Shown: positions 11,093-22,975 of the stretch, one piece after another | Numbering within the stretch: position 1 is the first letter of the stretch | Layout of the letters: the number at the start of each line of letters is the position of its first letter | Origin: Eonycteris spelaea | Taxonomy: Eukaryota > Chordata > Mammalia > Chiroptera > Pteropodidae | Reading direction: 5' to 3' | DNA length: 64,000 bases | NCBI GenBank assembly: GCA_003508835.1 | Contig: PUFA01000068.1 | Span: forward strand, 3,286,001-3,350,000 | Notes under the pieces: generated by a model | Database searches by the model: none | Told to the model about the DNA's origin: nothing | What the model saw: only the letters and a program-made list of their open reading frames with translations | Position numbers and translations under genes: made by a program

Positions 11093-11116
11093 AATGGCAT
11101 GCATTTTCCACAATAC
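11093..11116 (+). CDS. PICALM: PICALM 24-nt alternative microexon (NGMHFPQY)
   Basis: The 24 bases AATGGCATG...CAATAC are framed by acceptor AAAAACAG and a consensus donor GTAAGT. They encode NGMHFPQY in phase 0-0, so the exon fits between ...WNAATM (8179-8278) and APPVMAYP... (12494-12553) without changing frame. I recall the NGMHFPQY insert from PICALM protein variants. The acceptor is preceded by a purine-rich GGGAAAAA rather than a pyrimidine run, a weak-site layout typical of regulated microexons. GCATG motifs of the RBFOX class occur in the exon (11098-11102) and downstream (11155-11159, and a full TGCATG at 11451-11456). Confidence 0.9.
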
Positions 11117-12493
11117 GTAAGTGAACAAAAACTAGCCTTTTTTGCAATAAATTGGCATGCTATTAACCACTGCTCTAGCAGAATCTCATAATCTTCCAGC
11201 TATTACTTGTTTTCACATTCAGATTTTCAGTGTGCCAAAAATTCTTCCTAGCATCTACTGATTTCATGGGTGTGTTGCAGAATTGATTCTGATGGTGGCA
11301 TGGGAAATATAAATTTTTTTTCTTGCTTAATATTCTGCCATTTGCTGCCAGATGGCTGGTTGTCTGTGTGTGTATCTGTGCTGCCACTATGCACTTGATG
11401 ACTTCTGAATGAAGGGAAATGTTGATTGTGGTAATGTTGGAAATAACAATTGCATGAAACTTTACAGGCTTCTGCTGTACTTGGCAGTTTGTCTACTGCT
11501 CTTGCAGCTCTTGATTTTTAAGTAGGGAGAGACCAGTAAGTCCTACATGCTCACCCAAATACTAAACTTTTAACTATTCACTTTATGCTTCATTTACCTT
11601 CCCCATGCATATGTTCAAACTACCATATAATTTTGTTTTTTTTTTCTTTTTATGTTTAGCAGTGTTATTGGTCTTTCACCCGTATTTAGTTTCAGTTTTC
11701 ATTATAAGATAACATGCAGAAAATGTTGTTAAGACAGCAAATATATCTAAAGTAATTCCTTGCTTAGATTGTATATTTACAGAGCATAAGTTAAAGTAGA
11801 AAGAGGGGGAGAACTTAACTTAGTGGTGGCTGGTTCTTTTAAGCATTAAAGCATAAACAGACTTAAGTTTTTTTGCTCCTTCAAATTGCCGCTTTGCAGA
11901 AAAAAATTTAAATTTATGGAATAAATTAGAAAGAACTGATATACGTACTCTGCGTAAGAATTGTGCGTCATATAGTCTTACTCAGTAGTGGTTTGAAATC
12001 TTTGAGATTCTTTGAAAAAAGTGAATGAGGTCCATAAAACTAATTTTTTGGAAGATCACATTATTAATTAATTCGGGATTTTAAAATTTTTTTCTTTGCT
12101 TGAAAAATGAAGTGCCTAGGAAAACATTCAGTAATACTATTTTTTCTGGGCAAACATTTTTTTTTATGATAGTGATGGACTTTAAATTTTAGAGCTGAAT
12201 ATTTTTTAAAATTCAAAGATTTTTAAAGCTATAAAAACCTGTTGAAATTTTAGATCACAGTTTAAGTATAAGTTTAAATGGAATTTATTTTTTGTAATCT
12301 GCTTTTGTGCTAATTGTAAGACACTTTTTCATTGAGAATTGACTTTTTAAATTATAGTTGGCAAATTGACAGTTATTAATGATCACAAGTGTCATATTTA
12401 ATCACAGCTGTCTTAGCAATTCTTTAATGGGACTGCAATTATAAATTTCTTGAACTCATACTTCCTTGTTTATTTTCTCTTTCACTGTTTTAG
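11117..12493 (+). other. PICALM: PICALM intron downstream of the microexon
   Basis: A 1.4-kb intron with no transposon I can recognise. The first 450 bases are less AT-rich than the surroundings and carry GCATG/TGCATG motifs, consistent with splicing-control sequence around a regulated microexon. Confidence 0.75.
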
Positions 12494-12553
12494 GCACCCC
12501 CTGTAATGGCCTATCCTGCTACTACACCAACAGGCATGATAGGATATGGAATC
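12494..12553 (+). CDS. PICALM: PICALM constitutive exon (APPVMAYPATTPTGMIGYGI)
   Basis: A 60-nt, phase 0-0 exon with acceptor CTGTTTTAG and donor ATC|GTAAGT. It encodes exactly APPVMAYPATTPTGMIGYGI, about residues 594-613 of human PICALM, unchanged as far as I remember it. The segment is proline-, methionine- and aromatic-rich low-complexity tail between the clathrin-binding block and the NPF-containing end. Because it is phase 0-0 it can be skipped in frame, but I see no splice-site weakness that suggests this. Confidence 0.97.
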
Positions 12554-14054
12554 GTAAGTATTTTTCTAGACACAACTTTTTGAAACTTGGTTGATTCATA
12601 TTTAACATGCCTTTACTACAAACTTAACTGAAAAAAGAACAGTGTCACACATACCCTAAGTGTCTAACACAGAACCTTGTATCATAGCATTGGTTTCATA
12701 AGTATTTCTAGAATAGTCATTATATAACAGATATTTATTAATGTTCACAGTACTACTTGGCTTATTTTCCCCTCATAACTTTGCTAAGCATTTTATACTT
12801 CATTACAAACTTATTTAAACATTAATGTTAACTCCAAGTTTTTGTTTCGGTGACCCTACATTATAACAAGTAAGGTCTTATAACCTTGGTATACTGTATG
12901 GAAGGGAGAATTAACAGTTCCTGAATTGTATAGTGGTAAATTTAGTCTGGTAAAGGCCATGGGAAATGTCCTATGAAAATGATTGGTACAATACAAAAAC
13001 AGTCTTTTAACCTTTAAGCTGCCCACAATCCACATGCTAAACTACCCTTATACTATCAACTCTCTTCATGTAGACTCACTTAGGTAAGAAACAGAGGTAC
13101 TGGTTTCAACCCCGTGTAGTGTTTGAGGAACCGTTGCTGATAGGAGACAGCACTATATCTCATGGTATTACTATGGTGGCTTCTCTGCTACTTCTTTATT
13201 TACATCTTAACAGGAGTAGCTTTTTTCCTACATATAAAGAAGTTTCACAGCTTTTGGGTTGGTGGGTTTTGCCTAAGAAAGGAGTCTGCACAAAAACTCA
13301 GACCATAAAGTTAAACTGAAGTTCTCCGTGCAAATGAATCTACTTGAAAGGTTAAAAACAGAACTTATGGAAAGATAAGATTTTATATTGCATTTTAGGC
13401 AGAATAATATAGCAGGCCTTATGTGCTCTATCTTGTCACAGAGTATGTTAATTTTATTATCATGAAGTAATTTTTAAAGCAAGAGATGATTAGTTGAGAT
13501 TCGATTTTCAATTACTGAACTTTGAACTACCTCTTTGGGTGTAAATTTAAGCCTCTTCTTGGTTCTTCTTTAAAGTGGTGTCTGAAATAAAATGAACAAA
13601 CCACAGGGAGTAAACCTCCTTAGAATTGGCTGTGCTCACTTGTGCTTACTTGTGATCACTTGCATGATGGCACAAGAACTTGATTTGGTATACAAAGGCA
13701 GTTTAGTTTGAAATGCCTTAGTCATTTTACTGTTTTGAGTTTCCTGTATTGAAAGTTGCCAAATTTGAAATTTCTTGGTCTAAATTATTTTGTCTGCTGT
13801 ACTGTAGTAAGGCTTAAATTTTGCAACTCGTTGTATAGAAAAAGTTAAGCTTTTATACAAACTTTAAAAATGAGCACATTAAAGACCTTCCATACCAAAA
13901 TAAGTACTCTTAAAAATTAGTAGCTGTCAGATATATTTGCATTTATAGGCATTTTCCCTTTGAGTTAAAGCAAAAGTAATAGTAGTTTTCATCCCTTTCA
14001 TCCTTATATATAAAGTGATTCGACATTTTTTAACTTGATGTTTTTCTATTTTAG
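12554..14054 (+). other. PICALM: PICALM intron
   Basis: A 1.5-kb intron in which I recognised no repeat and no extra exon. The pyrimidine-rich TTTTTCTATTTTAG acceptor precedes 14055. Confidence 0.8.
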
Positions 14055-14159
14055 CCACCTCAAATGGGAAGTGTACCTGTAATGACACAACCAACCTTAA
14101 TATACAGCCAGCCTGTCATGAGACCACCAAACCCCTTTGGCCCTGTATCAGGAGCACAG
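14055..14159 (+). CDS. PICALM: PICALM constitutive exon with NPF motif
   Basis: A 105-nt, phase 0-0 exon between CTATTTTAG and CAG|GTATTA. It encodes PPQMGSVPVMTQPTLIYSQ, PVMRPPNPFGPVSGAQ, about residues 614-648 of human PICALM. The NPF tripeptide in RPPNPFGP is the canonical ligand of EH domains (Eps15, EHD and intersectin type), linking PICALM to the coated-pit scaffold. The exon can join either to ATACAG... at 26318 (giving AQIQFM) or to CTGTCG... at 25028 (giving AQLSAAS...). Confidence 0.97.
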
Positions 14160-15389
14160 GTATTAATGTGCGACATATAACCGTTGTAATGTGCTTGATG
14201 TGGAAGGAACACAGCTGCTAGAAAAATCCTTTTATACAACTTGAGAAATGAGTTATCAGCATTTCCCCCCATCGTGGATGTTATTTGCTTCATATCTTTC
14301 TCATCTAAGCTTTTAGTAATGATTATTTGGGAGGAAAGGACAAGCAGATTACAAATATTAAAGATGGAAAATTCTTAATTACTTACAGCTGGTGGATCCA
14401 CAGGACGGTTTTTCTGAGGTTAGGGAACTTACTTTGTTCATGATTCTGGTGTGATGTCCTTTGTGAACCCTAGAAACCTTGAACTCAGAGCTCCAGTGCC
14501 TTGGCATTTGGAGTGCCAGTGCATTTGGTAATGGACTTGTTCCTTTCCCACTTGAATGCATGTAGTATTACGTCTGCCAATACGTATAGTGTTACATTGC
14601 CAAAATTAATTTGTGTTGATCCAGTTTGAAGCTACTCTCTATATATTTCACAGATTAATGAAACACAGGAAATGCTCTCATTTTTCAGCCTTTTTAATTA
14701 CTGAACTCTTTTTAATAAATTGGCATCTTGGGAAGTACCAGTAACTGAATAGATTGTGAATTTAGTTCAGAGTAAGAGGTAAAACCCATGTTCTTTGCAA
14801 TTTATTTGCCCAGATGCTTCTTTTTTTCCCCCTCATTCATGTTAATTACCTTTTCCTCCTGACCTTTATCAGTTAAGTATTTAAAATGAAGATAACTGGG
14901 AGTGTGGGTAATTGACACTGTCATTACTCTTACAAGTTAATTTTTATGCATTTGTTTTTATAAAATGGGTTATGGGTATTTATAGTTTTCTTTCTCTTCT
15001 GTCTTCTACCAGTGGTCGTTTTAAATAAGAAACATACTAGATTTTGATAATCTTTTAAAATGTTGATTTTTTTAACTATCGATATAGATGTTTTCTTGAG
15101 ATTATATGGCTTCCTTATGTCCTTTAGTTTTTCCTTTGTTATTCATACTTTTAACTTCAGACATATCATTTATTTTTTTAAATTAGTCTTGTTTTGTTTT
15201 TTGCTTTAAGAGACTGAAGTGCTAAGAACTTAAATGTATTTTAAGAATAAAAGCTGTAGTCCAGAGTTATAAATTTACAAGGAACTGCTGACTATAGAAA
15301 TTCCCCCCCGATGTGTGACTAAACCCTGCACCCAGTCTGGGCTGTGTCTACAAGCTCCTGTCTAAGAACAGAGTATATTGTTACCATCA

Positions 15390-15600
15390 GCTTGGATACT
15401 GCCTTGACAATTAACAAGAACTTTCACATACATTATCTCACCTTATTGTCAAAATCATCTTTAAGGCAAGTAAGCCTAGTATCACCATCCCACTTTATAG
15501 ATAAAGCTGAGACTCAGAGTGGTTCTTTAACTAAATAACTTGTGAAATACAACTTATCCTTATGAATCCCTGATCCTTGCTCAATGCTCATCAGTACCAT
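15390..15600 (-). repeat. MIR SINE, reverse
   Basis: It reads 'cacatacattatctcaccttatt...tatcaccatcccactttatagataaagctgagactcagagtggttc', a reverse MIR with its upstream 'tttcacatacattatctca' portion. Confidence 0.7.
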
Positions 15601-16239
15601 ACTACCTCTCTACTAATGGGGCTGAGCTCATATGGTCACTCTGGTACTACTGTCTTCTTTTTGTCAGAACCACTCTGCAAATTCCTTGGGTTTCCTGCTG
15701 GATTATTAAACTATATTTACACATTCAGGACACAACTACTATAGTTGTTAAGACATCCTCTACAGCTCTAAATACAACTTTCAACCTTGAAACGTTTTAT
15801 GTTAGTTTTGCTTTTTTCTTTTTAATATGGTTTTTTAAAAAGCTCAGTAAAACTCTACCTTAAAAAAATTTCTAACCCTTTAGCATCTATGCTTAACCCA
15901 GGTTTTGTATCCTGTTCTAAAATCCACATAACTCTTTCACTGAAACACCAAAAAAGTGCATGAAAAGAGACTGTGACAGAAATGCCTTTTCCTAATTACC
16001 TTGTGCCAGATGAGAATAGAATGAGAACGTTAAGGTAATAAATTTCTAGTTGAGAAGACAAATTTGAAGTGAGAAATTAATTCTAAATATTACTGATTGA
16101 AAAAAGCACATGAAGGAATCACATTGATAACTAGAAAGAAAACATGTGAAATGGCTCAAAGAGGCTTTTGTCTGCTCACGCAATCATTTGAATCAGTAGA
16201 AAGTCAGACTCTTAAGTCTTTTAATGTTACTTTTAATTC

Positions 16240-17000
16240 CTTTCTTCCTTTGTTCTCCATGTGCCTGATCACCTAGTCTCACTAATTATTTTTCTTGTCA
16301 TCTTTAGAGCCACCCTTCTTTTGTTCTACTGCCTTCAATCAGATTTGAACCTCTTTATTGTATGTTTGTTTTACAACAGTCTTCCTGTGTTCCTCGCCTT
16401 TCTAGTTTATTCCATTCCGCAGATACTGAAATAATCTTCTATAGGTAGTATTCATAACTTCTTGTTTCTATATTCAAAAATCTTAGGAGGTGAATCTAAA
16501 TATAACTGAACATTTAAGACATCTCAGCTTTCTTTTTGTCTTAAAAACTACCTCACAAAGTCTCCCTGTTTTTAAGGATAATAATGAGTAAACAGAATAT
16601 TCAGGTTCTTTAGTTTCCATGTCTTTTATAATTCTCGATAAGTATCCAGTGTTCTGCTGATATTTGTCTTTTCCAGGAGTCCTTCATCTATCATAAAATG
16701 GATTTACTCTTTACTCATCCTTTATTCATCTCCAGTTCCTTTCCAGAACTTCTGAGATCTGAAGTTCTTTTCTTTATCCTGAATTATTTTTCTTTATAGA
16801 ACTTATCACTACCTGATAACTGTCTGTCCATCTGTCTTTCGTGCATCCATATATCCATCTAGCAGGAGATATCTATACTAGATCGTAAGCCGTCCTCGAG
16901 GCAGGCAGCAGTTTAGCTTGTTTATTTCTGTGTCCCTGGTTCCTAGAACAGTATCTGTCACATAATAGTTTTGAATATTATTTGTCAAACAAGTGAATCT
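16240..17000 (+). repeat. LINE L2 3' end
   Basis: The 3' half is diagnostic: 'tttctttatagaacttatcactacctgat', then 'ctagatcgtaagccgtcctcgaggcaggcagcagttt', 'tgtttatttctgtgtccctggttcctagaacagt' and 'aatattatttgtcaaacaagtga'. The first half, with 'cttcctttgttctccatgtgcctg', is a weaker match. Confidence 0.75.
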
Positions 17001-18869
17001 GGTTAAAAATTTAATAACTTTTCTGTTGTGTAACTTACTCTGTTCTTCATTGATCTCTCTTTTTACTTATAACCATTATAATAGTTCATAGCAGTGTTCA
17101 AAATTGGTTTAATTTGTTGGCTAATAGTTACTGTATCTAAAATATGAGATGACTGTCACCTGAGAAATGAAGATACCTTTAACTTCTGATAGAATATTTT
17201 TAATAATTTTAAGTTGAACTATCTTTGAAGTAGGTGAGATTTTTCTCATGCTTTAGGTTTTAATGGTTTTTAGGCAGTCCCTTGGATTAATTTTTGTCCA
17301 TGCAGTGCTTGCTAGAACCAAAATAATTTTTCTTAATGAATTACCTTTTGAGCTCTCATTATTTTGCTCTCTTTTTTTCAGTTGGGTTCAAAAATTTTTA
17401 AGGCAGAGGACATCTCTTTCCACATCATAAAGTAAATGATAGTTCAAATGTAAAAGGTGAAATTCCATCAAAATAAAATCTTTTAGTCAAATCCCAGTTC
17501 TACAGCTGTTGCCAGAAATCATTCCCTGTTCCTTAAAGTGTTTTGGAAGACATTACCAACCAAGGACATCACTTGTAGTCCCTGGTGTCTTGCCTACTTA
17601 CTATTAAATCAAGTTAGTATTTTTGAAAGTACCTCAGCCTCCCAGATACGTTCATCTTCTTGCCGCTTAGTGAGGCACCAAACAACTTGTGTGTTCTACA
17701 TTACATCTAGGTTACTCTAAGGGCTGCATTAGTGCCTGCTAGGGAACAAGTAGCTAATACCTTCAAGATGGCTGTTAGTGCCAACCTTCTGTTTTTAAGG
17801 AAATTATCTTCGTCATACCTTTAATTTAGTAGACAACACTGTAATATTGAAATTAAGCCTTTCTATACCCTTAATTCAATTCTCTCCCCATTATTTTTGC
17901 TCGTTTATTCTGTAATTTTTAGATATTTTTATGTAATTGTTTAAGGATGACTATTAACTTTTGTTTCATGGCTAACAGTTTTGTTTATGGAGGATATGGC
18001 TAACGATGCAGAATGGTGATCATGTTTTTGTTTGTAAAGGCCAATTTTAAGTAAGTCTGACATCAGTTAAGTGTCTGAAAGGAAACAATGGCTAGTTGTG
18101 GGTGCTTTTTGCCCTTCTAAATAGGGGTACTGTTGGCTTTAGATATTGGAATAATTCAAGTCTTACCAAAAAAATGACCTTTTTAATGACTTTCTTGTGT
18201 GTAAGAATTAATGGCTCTCTTTGCTTTTAGGCATAGTTTTGGGGGTTTGGGGGGGCACTTTCTTGGTGTGTTAATTGTGGGTGTTGGCAGTGCCTCTTCT
18301 GTCAGCTGATCTGTCCAGCTGGATTTCTGTGAAGAAGGCCTTTTGCCTTGTCAGCAGTGTTTTGTGCTCATTCATCTCTGCCTAGTAGAAGATTCCATGA
18401 GGGAATTTACTTTGGGACTTGGGATTTAATGCCATAGCTGAGAATGTTTCAGTAGTCCCTACGGTACAACAGAGTCAGTCAAAACAAAAATTTTAAAGTC
18501 CTTTCTAGTGACTACCATTGTTAATAAGACAACCTGTAGAATAAGACTGTTTTAGTGTTTGTTGTTGTTTTGTTTTTGTTTTCGTTTGTTTTTAATTTTT
18601 GCTGAGGGTGTTTTTTCTAAAAGATGGAAATCTCATTTCTTGTCTTAAAACCAGAACATAATTATAAAATCTTGGGTGATAATGCAGGTCTACAACATCT
18701 TCATGATGAACTTCAGCAACCATATAGTGTGTACATAGAAAGCACAAGAGTACATTGATTGCCCAATATTTACTAGGGAAGTTCCTTTCAAAAAATTATT
18801 TCTCAACCCAGACTTTAACTTTTTCTTGTATGTTGAAGATAGCCATAAATTCTAGCTGAATTAAAATTA

Positions 18870-18932
18870 ATCAGGATAGCAGAGTTTTGCGAGGAAACAA
18901 AGCACTGGCCTTGGAGTCAGCAGATCTGCATT
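18870..18932 (+). repeat. MIR SINE, 5' part (interrupted)
   Basis: 'agagttttgcgaggaaacaaagcactggccttggagtcagcagatctgcatttgagtc' is the MIR 5' half. Its continuation resumes at about 19345 after an inserted LTR. Confidence 0.65.
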
Positions 18933-19337
18933 TGAGTCTTTTATTGGTATCCTGGCGCTGCTGTAACAAAGTGTGCCACGAACTTGATGGCTTAAAACAA
19001 CAGAAATTTGTTCTCTCACAGTTCTGCAAGAGGTCCAAAAACAAGGAGGATCCTTCCTTGCCTCTTCCAGCTTTAGGTAGCCCCAGTCATTCCTTGGTTT
19101 GCAGCTGCGACATTTTAATCCCTATCTCTGTCGCATGGTATGCTCCCTCTGTCTCTGTCTTCCTGTGGCATTTCCCTCTTCTTATAAAGACACCAGTCAT
19201 TGGATTAGGGTCCACCCTAATGACCCCATCTTAACTTGATTACATCTGCAAAGACTCTATTTCTAAATAAGGTCACATTCATAGGTACCTCGGGGTTAAG
19301 ACTTTCATGTATTGTGGAGGAACACAATTCAGTAGTT
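18933..19337 (-). mobile_element. MaLR LTR (MLT1-like), reverse
   Basis: It has the reverse MLT1 layout: 'ctgctgtaacaaagtgtgccacgaacttgatggcttaaaacaacagaaatttgttctctcacagttctg', 'cttcttataaagacaccagtcattggattagggtccaccctaatgacc', and 'aataaggtcacattcataggtacctcggggttaagacttt'. It is a non-coding long terminal repeat of the old ERVL-MaLR group, sitting inside a MIR. Confidence 0.8.
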
Positions 19338-19344
19338 TTAATCT

Positions 19345-19520
19345 GACTCTTCAGTAACCCGGTGTTTCAGGACAAGTTGCACATATAACTTTGATGAGCC
19401 TCAGTTTCTTTATAAAATGATGATTTTACCCTGTATACTTTATAGGTTTACTGTAAAGATCAAATGACAATATTTGATGTAGACTTAGGAATGTGGAGGT
19501 TTGTGGTATTTTTTTTATTA
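19345..19520 (+). repeat. MIR SINE, 3' part (resumed after LTR)
   Basis: 'gatgagcctcagtttctttataaaatgatgattttaccctg' followed by 'ggtttactgtaaagatcaaatgaca' continues the MIR that stopped at 18932. Confidence 0.6.
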
Positions 19521-21589
19521 ATCATTATGAGAAACTTGTTTTCAGAAGAAAATTCTACAAGGGTGCCCTATTTTCAGAAGTTGTTCCTAGTCCCTGAGTT
19601 GTCCCTATTCCCAAATTTTAACTTCTTATAATGCAGTTTATATTTCTTTGCATGAGTTACAAATTATCTTGATTGTAACTAATTCAAAGTTCATTATTTT
19701 GAATCCTTAATTGTGACTCATATTACCTGACAGCATTAGATAAACACCATCAGTATGTGAGGGGTCAGTGGGGAGTCGGGACAGGGCAGCTGAGCATGGC
19801 CTGCATTTGAGCCTGAATCATCCGCTTGGGTCTTGGGACTGTAGTCATTGTTCACAGGAACCAGACACATCACTCTTTAGGCCTATATCAGCAGCATCTG
19901 AATTGAACTCAACATTTGTAGAGATGGTGTTATGTATCCTGAAATACCAAACTTTATTTTATAATAATTAAAATTTTTATTTGGTTCAATTTAATATAGT
20001 TTATAAACTGTCTGATCTGTTTTGGGGGGAGAGGCAAACCTTTTTTGGAAATGTTTTAAGTCTAAGGAACTGTCTCCTTTGACATTTCTAGTGAGAGCCC
20101 AATATATAAATCAGGTAAAAGCAGATAGCCTCAAGCTCATATTGGAACTCAGATTATTTTTTTTTAATGAAAACACAAATTCCATCTTTCTCATAAATAG
20201 CAAGTAAGTGATATAGGTACATTTAAATTATTATTTTGTCTTGTTATAGTATCAGTTGACATAAACCTTAGCTTTTCATTTTCTTTGGTTTCAAAGGGTA
20301 AGAAATTGAAATTTAATGTGAATCAGTATTGAACACTTTATTCAGATAAGCTAAGCCAGTTTTCGTGATTCCTCTCCATCAAATGGACCTTTAAAATGAC
20401 TTCTCTTACCTTTGGATGCACTTCTGATATATGGAAGATGTTTGTTTTTAACATAGGTCAGTTAATGTTTCCTCCCAATAGTTTAGGAAGTCTTTTGATC
20501 TATATTTCTCTCTACAGTTTGGTTTTCTTTAACTCTTTTGTCAATTTAGGTTACCATAATTTTGAGGTGACATAAGGTGTCATTTTGGAATAACTTATTT
20601 CTTCTGAGTTAACAATTTTAAAAGTTATTGTAGACTTTAGCATAGATAAAACATACCCTAAGACAAGATGAGTTAGTGCTTTGAGGATGACGGGAGTAAT
20701 GTTGGCATAACTTTGTAATGTTTCTGATGGGCAGAAGCCCAAGATGGGGTTATGTTGAGCACAAACCCAAGAAACAATGATCAGATCAAGAAACAATGAC
20801 ACTAGACTCAACCTACACAGCAGACCCTCTACCTTATACAGTAGTCTTCTCTTTCAGCCCCACTTCATAGAGATGGGTGAGGATTAGTATTATCTTTAAC
20901 ATGAAATAGTGGAATGCCACACTGTATATTTGAATCCTTGTGCAGTGGATTCAAATGCATCACTAGTGGCCTGGCTGTGTTCTAAACATTATCAGAAAAC
21001 AATTTACTATTCCACGACTCAGTTTTATAGTTGATATCTCTGTGGAATTCTATTAAGTAGAGCTGTTATCTCTAAATGTTTTTATTACACAGCAGTATCA
21101 GGAAAATATTCTTTAAATATGTACCCTATGTATATGTACATTTATATTTATATATTCCTACAACAATATATTAGATACATTAAAAATGTAAAAATTAGAA
21201 ATTTTAAAAGGGTTAAAATTAAGAGAGGATTTCTGATATTTTCCTCTAATATCTCACTTTGGAGACCATTTTTATACAGCGCTTATTTTGTCACAAAAAA
21301 AAAAAACATTTTAACACATTATAGAATGCTTACTATGTATGTCAATGCTAGCTTCTGAACAAGAGGCAGGTAAAATATGTTTCCTATATCTGAGGAGCCT
21401 AAAGGTGAGTGTAATATGGATGCATAAATGACTAGTTAATGGTAGAATGAGAATCCTTTATAAGAGATATGGAGTATTGAGAACAGTGGAAGAGCAAGAG
21501 CAACACAAACTCAATGACATTTGAGCTGGGCCCTTTATAGTATAAGAATAGATGAGCATTTTATTGTATATAGTAGGGAAGATCAAACT

Positions 21590-21790
21590 ATTTGAGTGAC
21601 TAATATATGCCAGGAAATGTGCTGAGTGCCTTATGGTTTTTTTCATTCCATTCTCAAGATAGCCCTAAAAGAGGATACGCGTGTTGGGCCTAGATAGTCG
21701 AAACCCCATTTTATAAAAGAGCCAGGATTAGATTCATTTCCATCTTTCACAAAACTGTGCTCCTAGGCAAAGCAAGTTTACTCATTTTTC
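21590..21790 (-). repeat. MIR SINE, reverse
   Basis: 'atatatgccaggaaatgtgctgagtgcctta', then 'gaaaccccattttataaaagagccaggattag', gives the reverse MIR order. Confidence 0.6.
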
Positions 21791-22943
21791 TCTTAAGATG
21801 TTGACTGCTTCTCCAGCAAAGACAAGGCGACTGAGAAGTTCACATGTAAACATGTGGCAAATTGCTGCTTCTATGAGAACTTTCCCTTAAATAGCCAATC
21901 CTTTATTTTCCCTTAAGCTTTCAGTTGCACTAGTCTCACCTTCTAAGACTGCTGCTATTTTCTTGTTTTAATCTGAAATTCTTTCTTTGGTGTTGAATAG
22001 GAATATAATTAAGGAATAATCATTTTTATTTTATGATTTTTAATGTAACAAATTACTATAGGTATGTTGCCTTTATTTAAAGTTAACTTATGATTGATTT
22101 TTGTGCTGTCTTTATTATATTAGACACCCTCTACAACCAAAAAATATTTGCACTGGAGATAAAAGCAAAGAGATTTAGTAATGTTTGAATTATTTTTTTT
22201 CACTTTACCATTTTTTTAAAGGTTGATTAGGGTGAAGGGTAGGAGGGGAGGAATTTTTACTAAGAGTTACCATTATCAATTACTTGTAATTTTAGTATTG
22301 TTATTTATATGTTGTCCTTCTATAAAATGAGAAAGGAAGACTTTGTATGTCTGTATTTAGACTAGCAAGACTAACCACTTTGTTTGAAAGGCATATTCCA
22401 GTTGTGGTATAGGTCAGTTTAATTTGAATAAACTGATAGCTGTACTACTTTTTTTAGGTCTATAGGGATTTAGGTATAGAGAATATTATTTGAAATAAAT
22501 CAGTAAAAGGCTGTTTAGTTTTTGTTTTTGTAATGACATATTTATAGTAGGATTTGCCTAGGATGGTCAATTACAGTTGGTCTTATGCTGGCTGTAAAAT
22601 ATGGTGATTTTACAATTAATAATAGTTGGATTTAAAAAATTTGTTTTTCTTATTCTTCAACACTTAGAAGCCCTACATGTTCTTTTAATTTACTCACAAG
22701 AATAATAAGTAAAAGAGAGTCAGCCCTGGTAGTTTCAGGAGACTTTCTCAGGCTCTTTAAATCCTGCTGCTTCTCACCACCAGGATCCTATCTCCCCTTC
22801 GTGATCTTTTGTTCTTCCTGCTTTCCTTGAGCACTAATTGGACTATTGCAGCATATTCCCTGTCTTTGTCTTTACTCATTTACTCTCTAAGCCAACTCCT
22901 TTCTCACCAGTGCATGGTATGCCTATGCTTTGGTACAGATGCT

Positions 22944-22975
22944 AGGAGGCGGGGGCGGGGGGGGGGGCGGGCGGG
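22944..22975 (+). other. Guanine-rich tract, potential G-quadruplex
   Basis: The tract reads as runs of G (5, then 11, then 2, then 3) separated by single C, inside an otherwise AT-rich PICALM intron. On the transcribed + strand it would place G-runs in the pre-mRNA. Whether it folds is not shown by sequence alone. Confidence 0.6.

Noticed and set aside
11468..11523. Exon-like segment after TTTACAG reading ASAVLGSLSTALAALDF then stop
   Set aside because: The frame is open for 17 codons only, the acceptor has no pyrimidine tract, and the result would be a premature PICALM end with no known relative.
18887..19234. 115-codon + strand ORF
   Set aside because: It is almost wholly inside a reverse MaLR LTR, which is non-coding on this strand.
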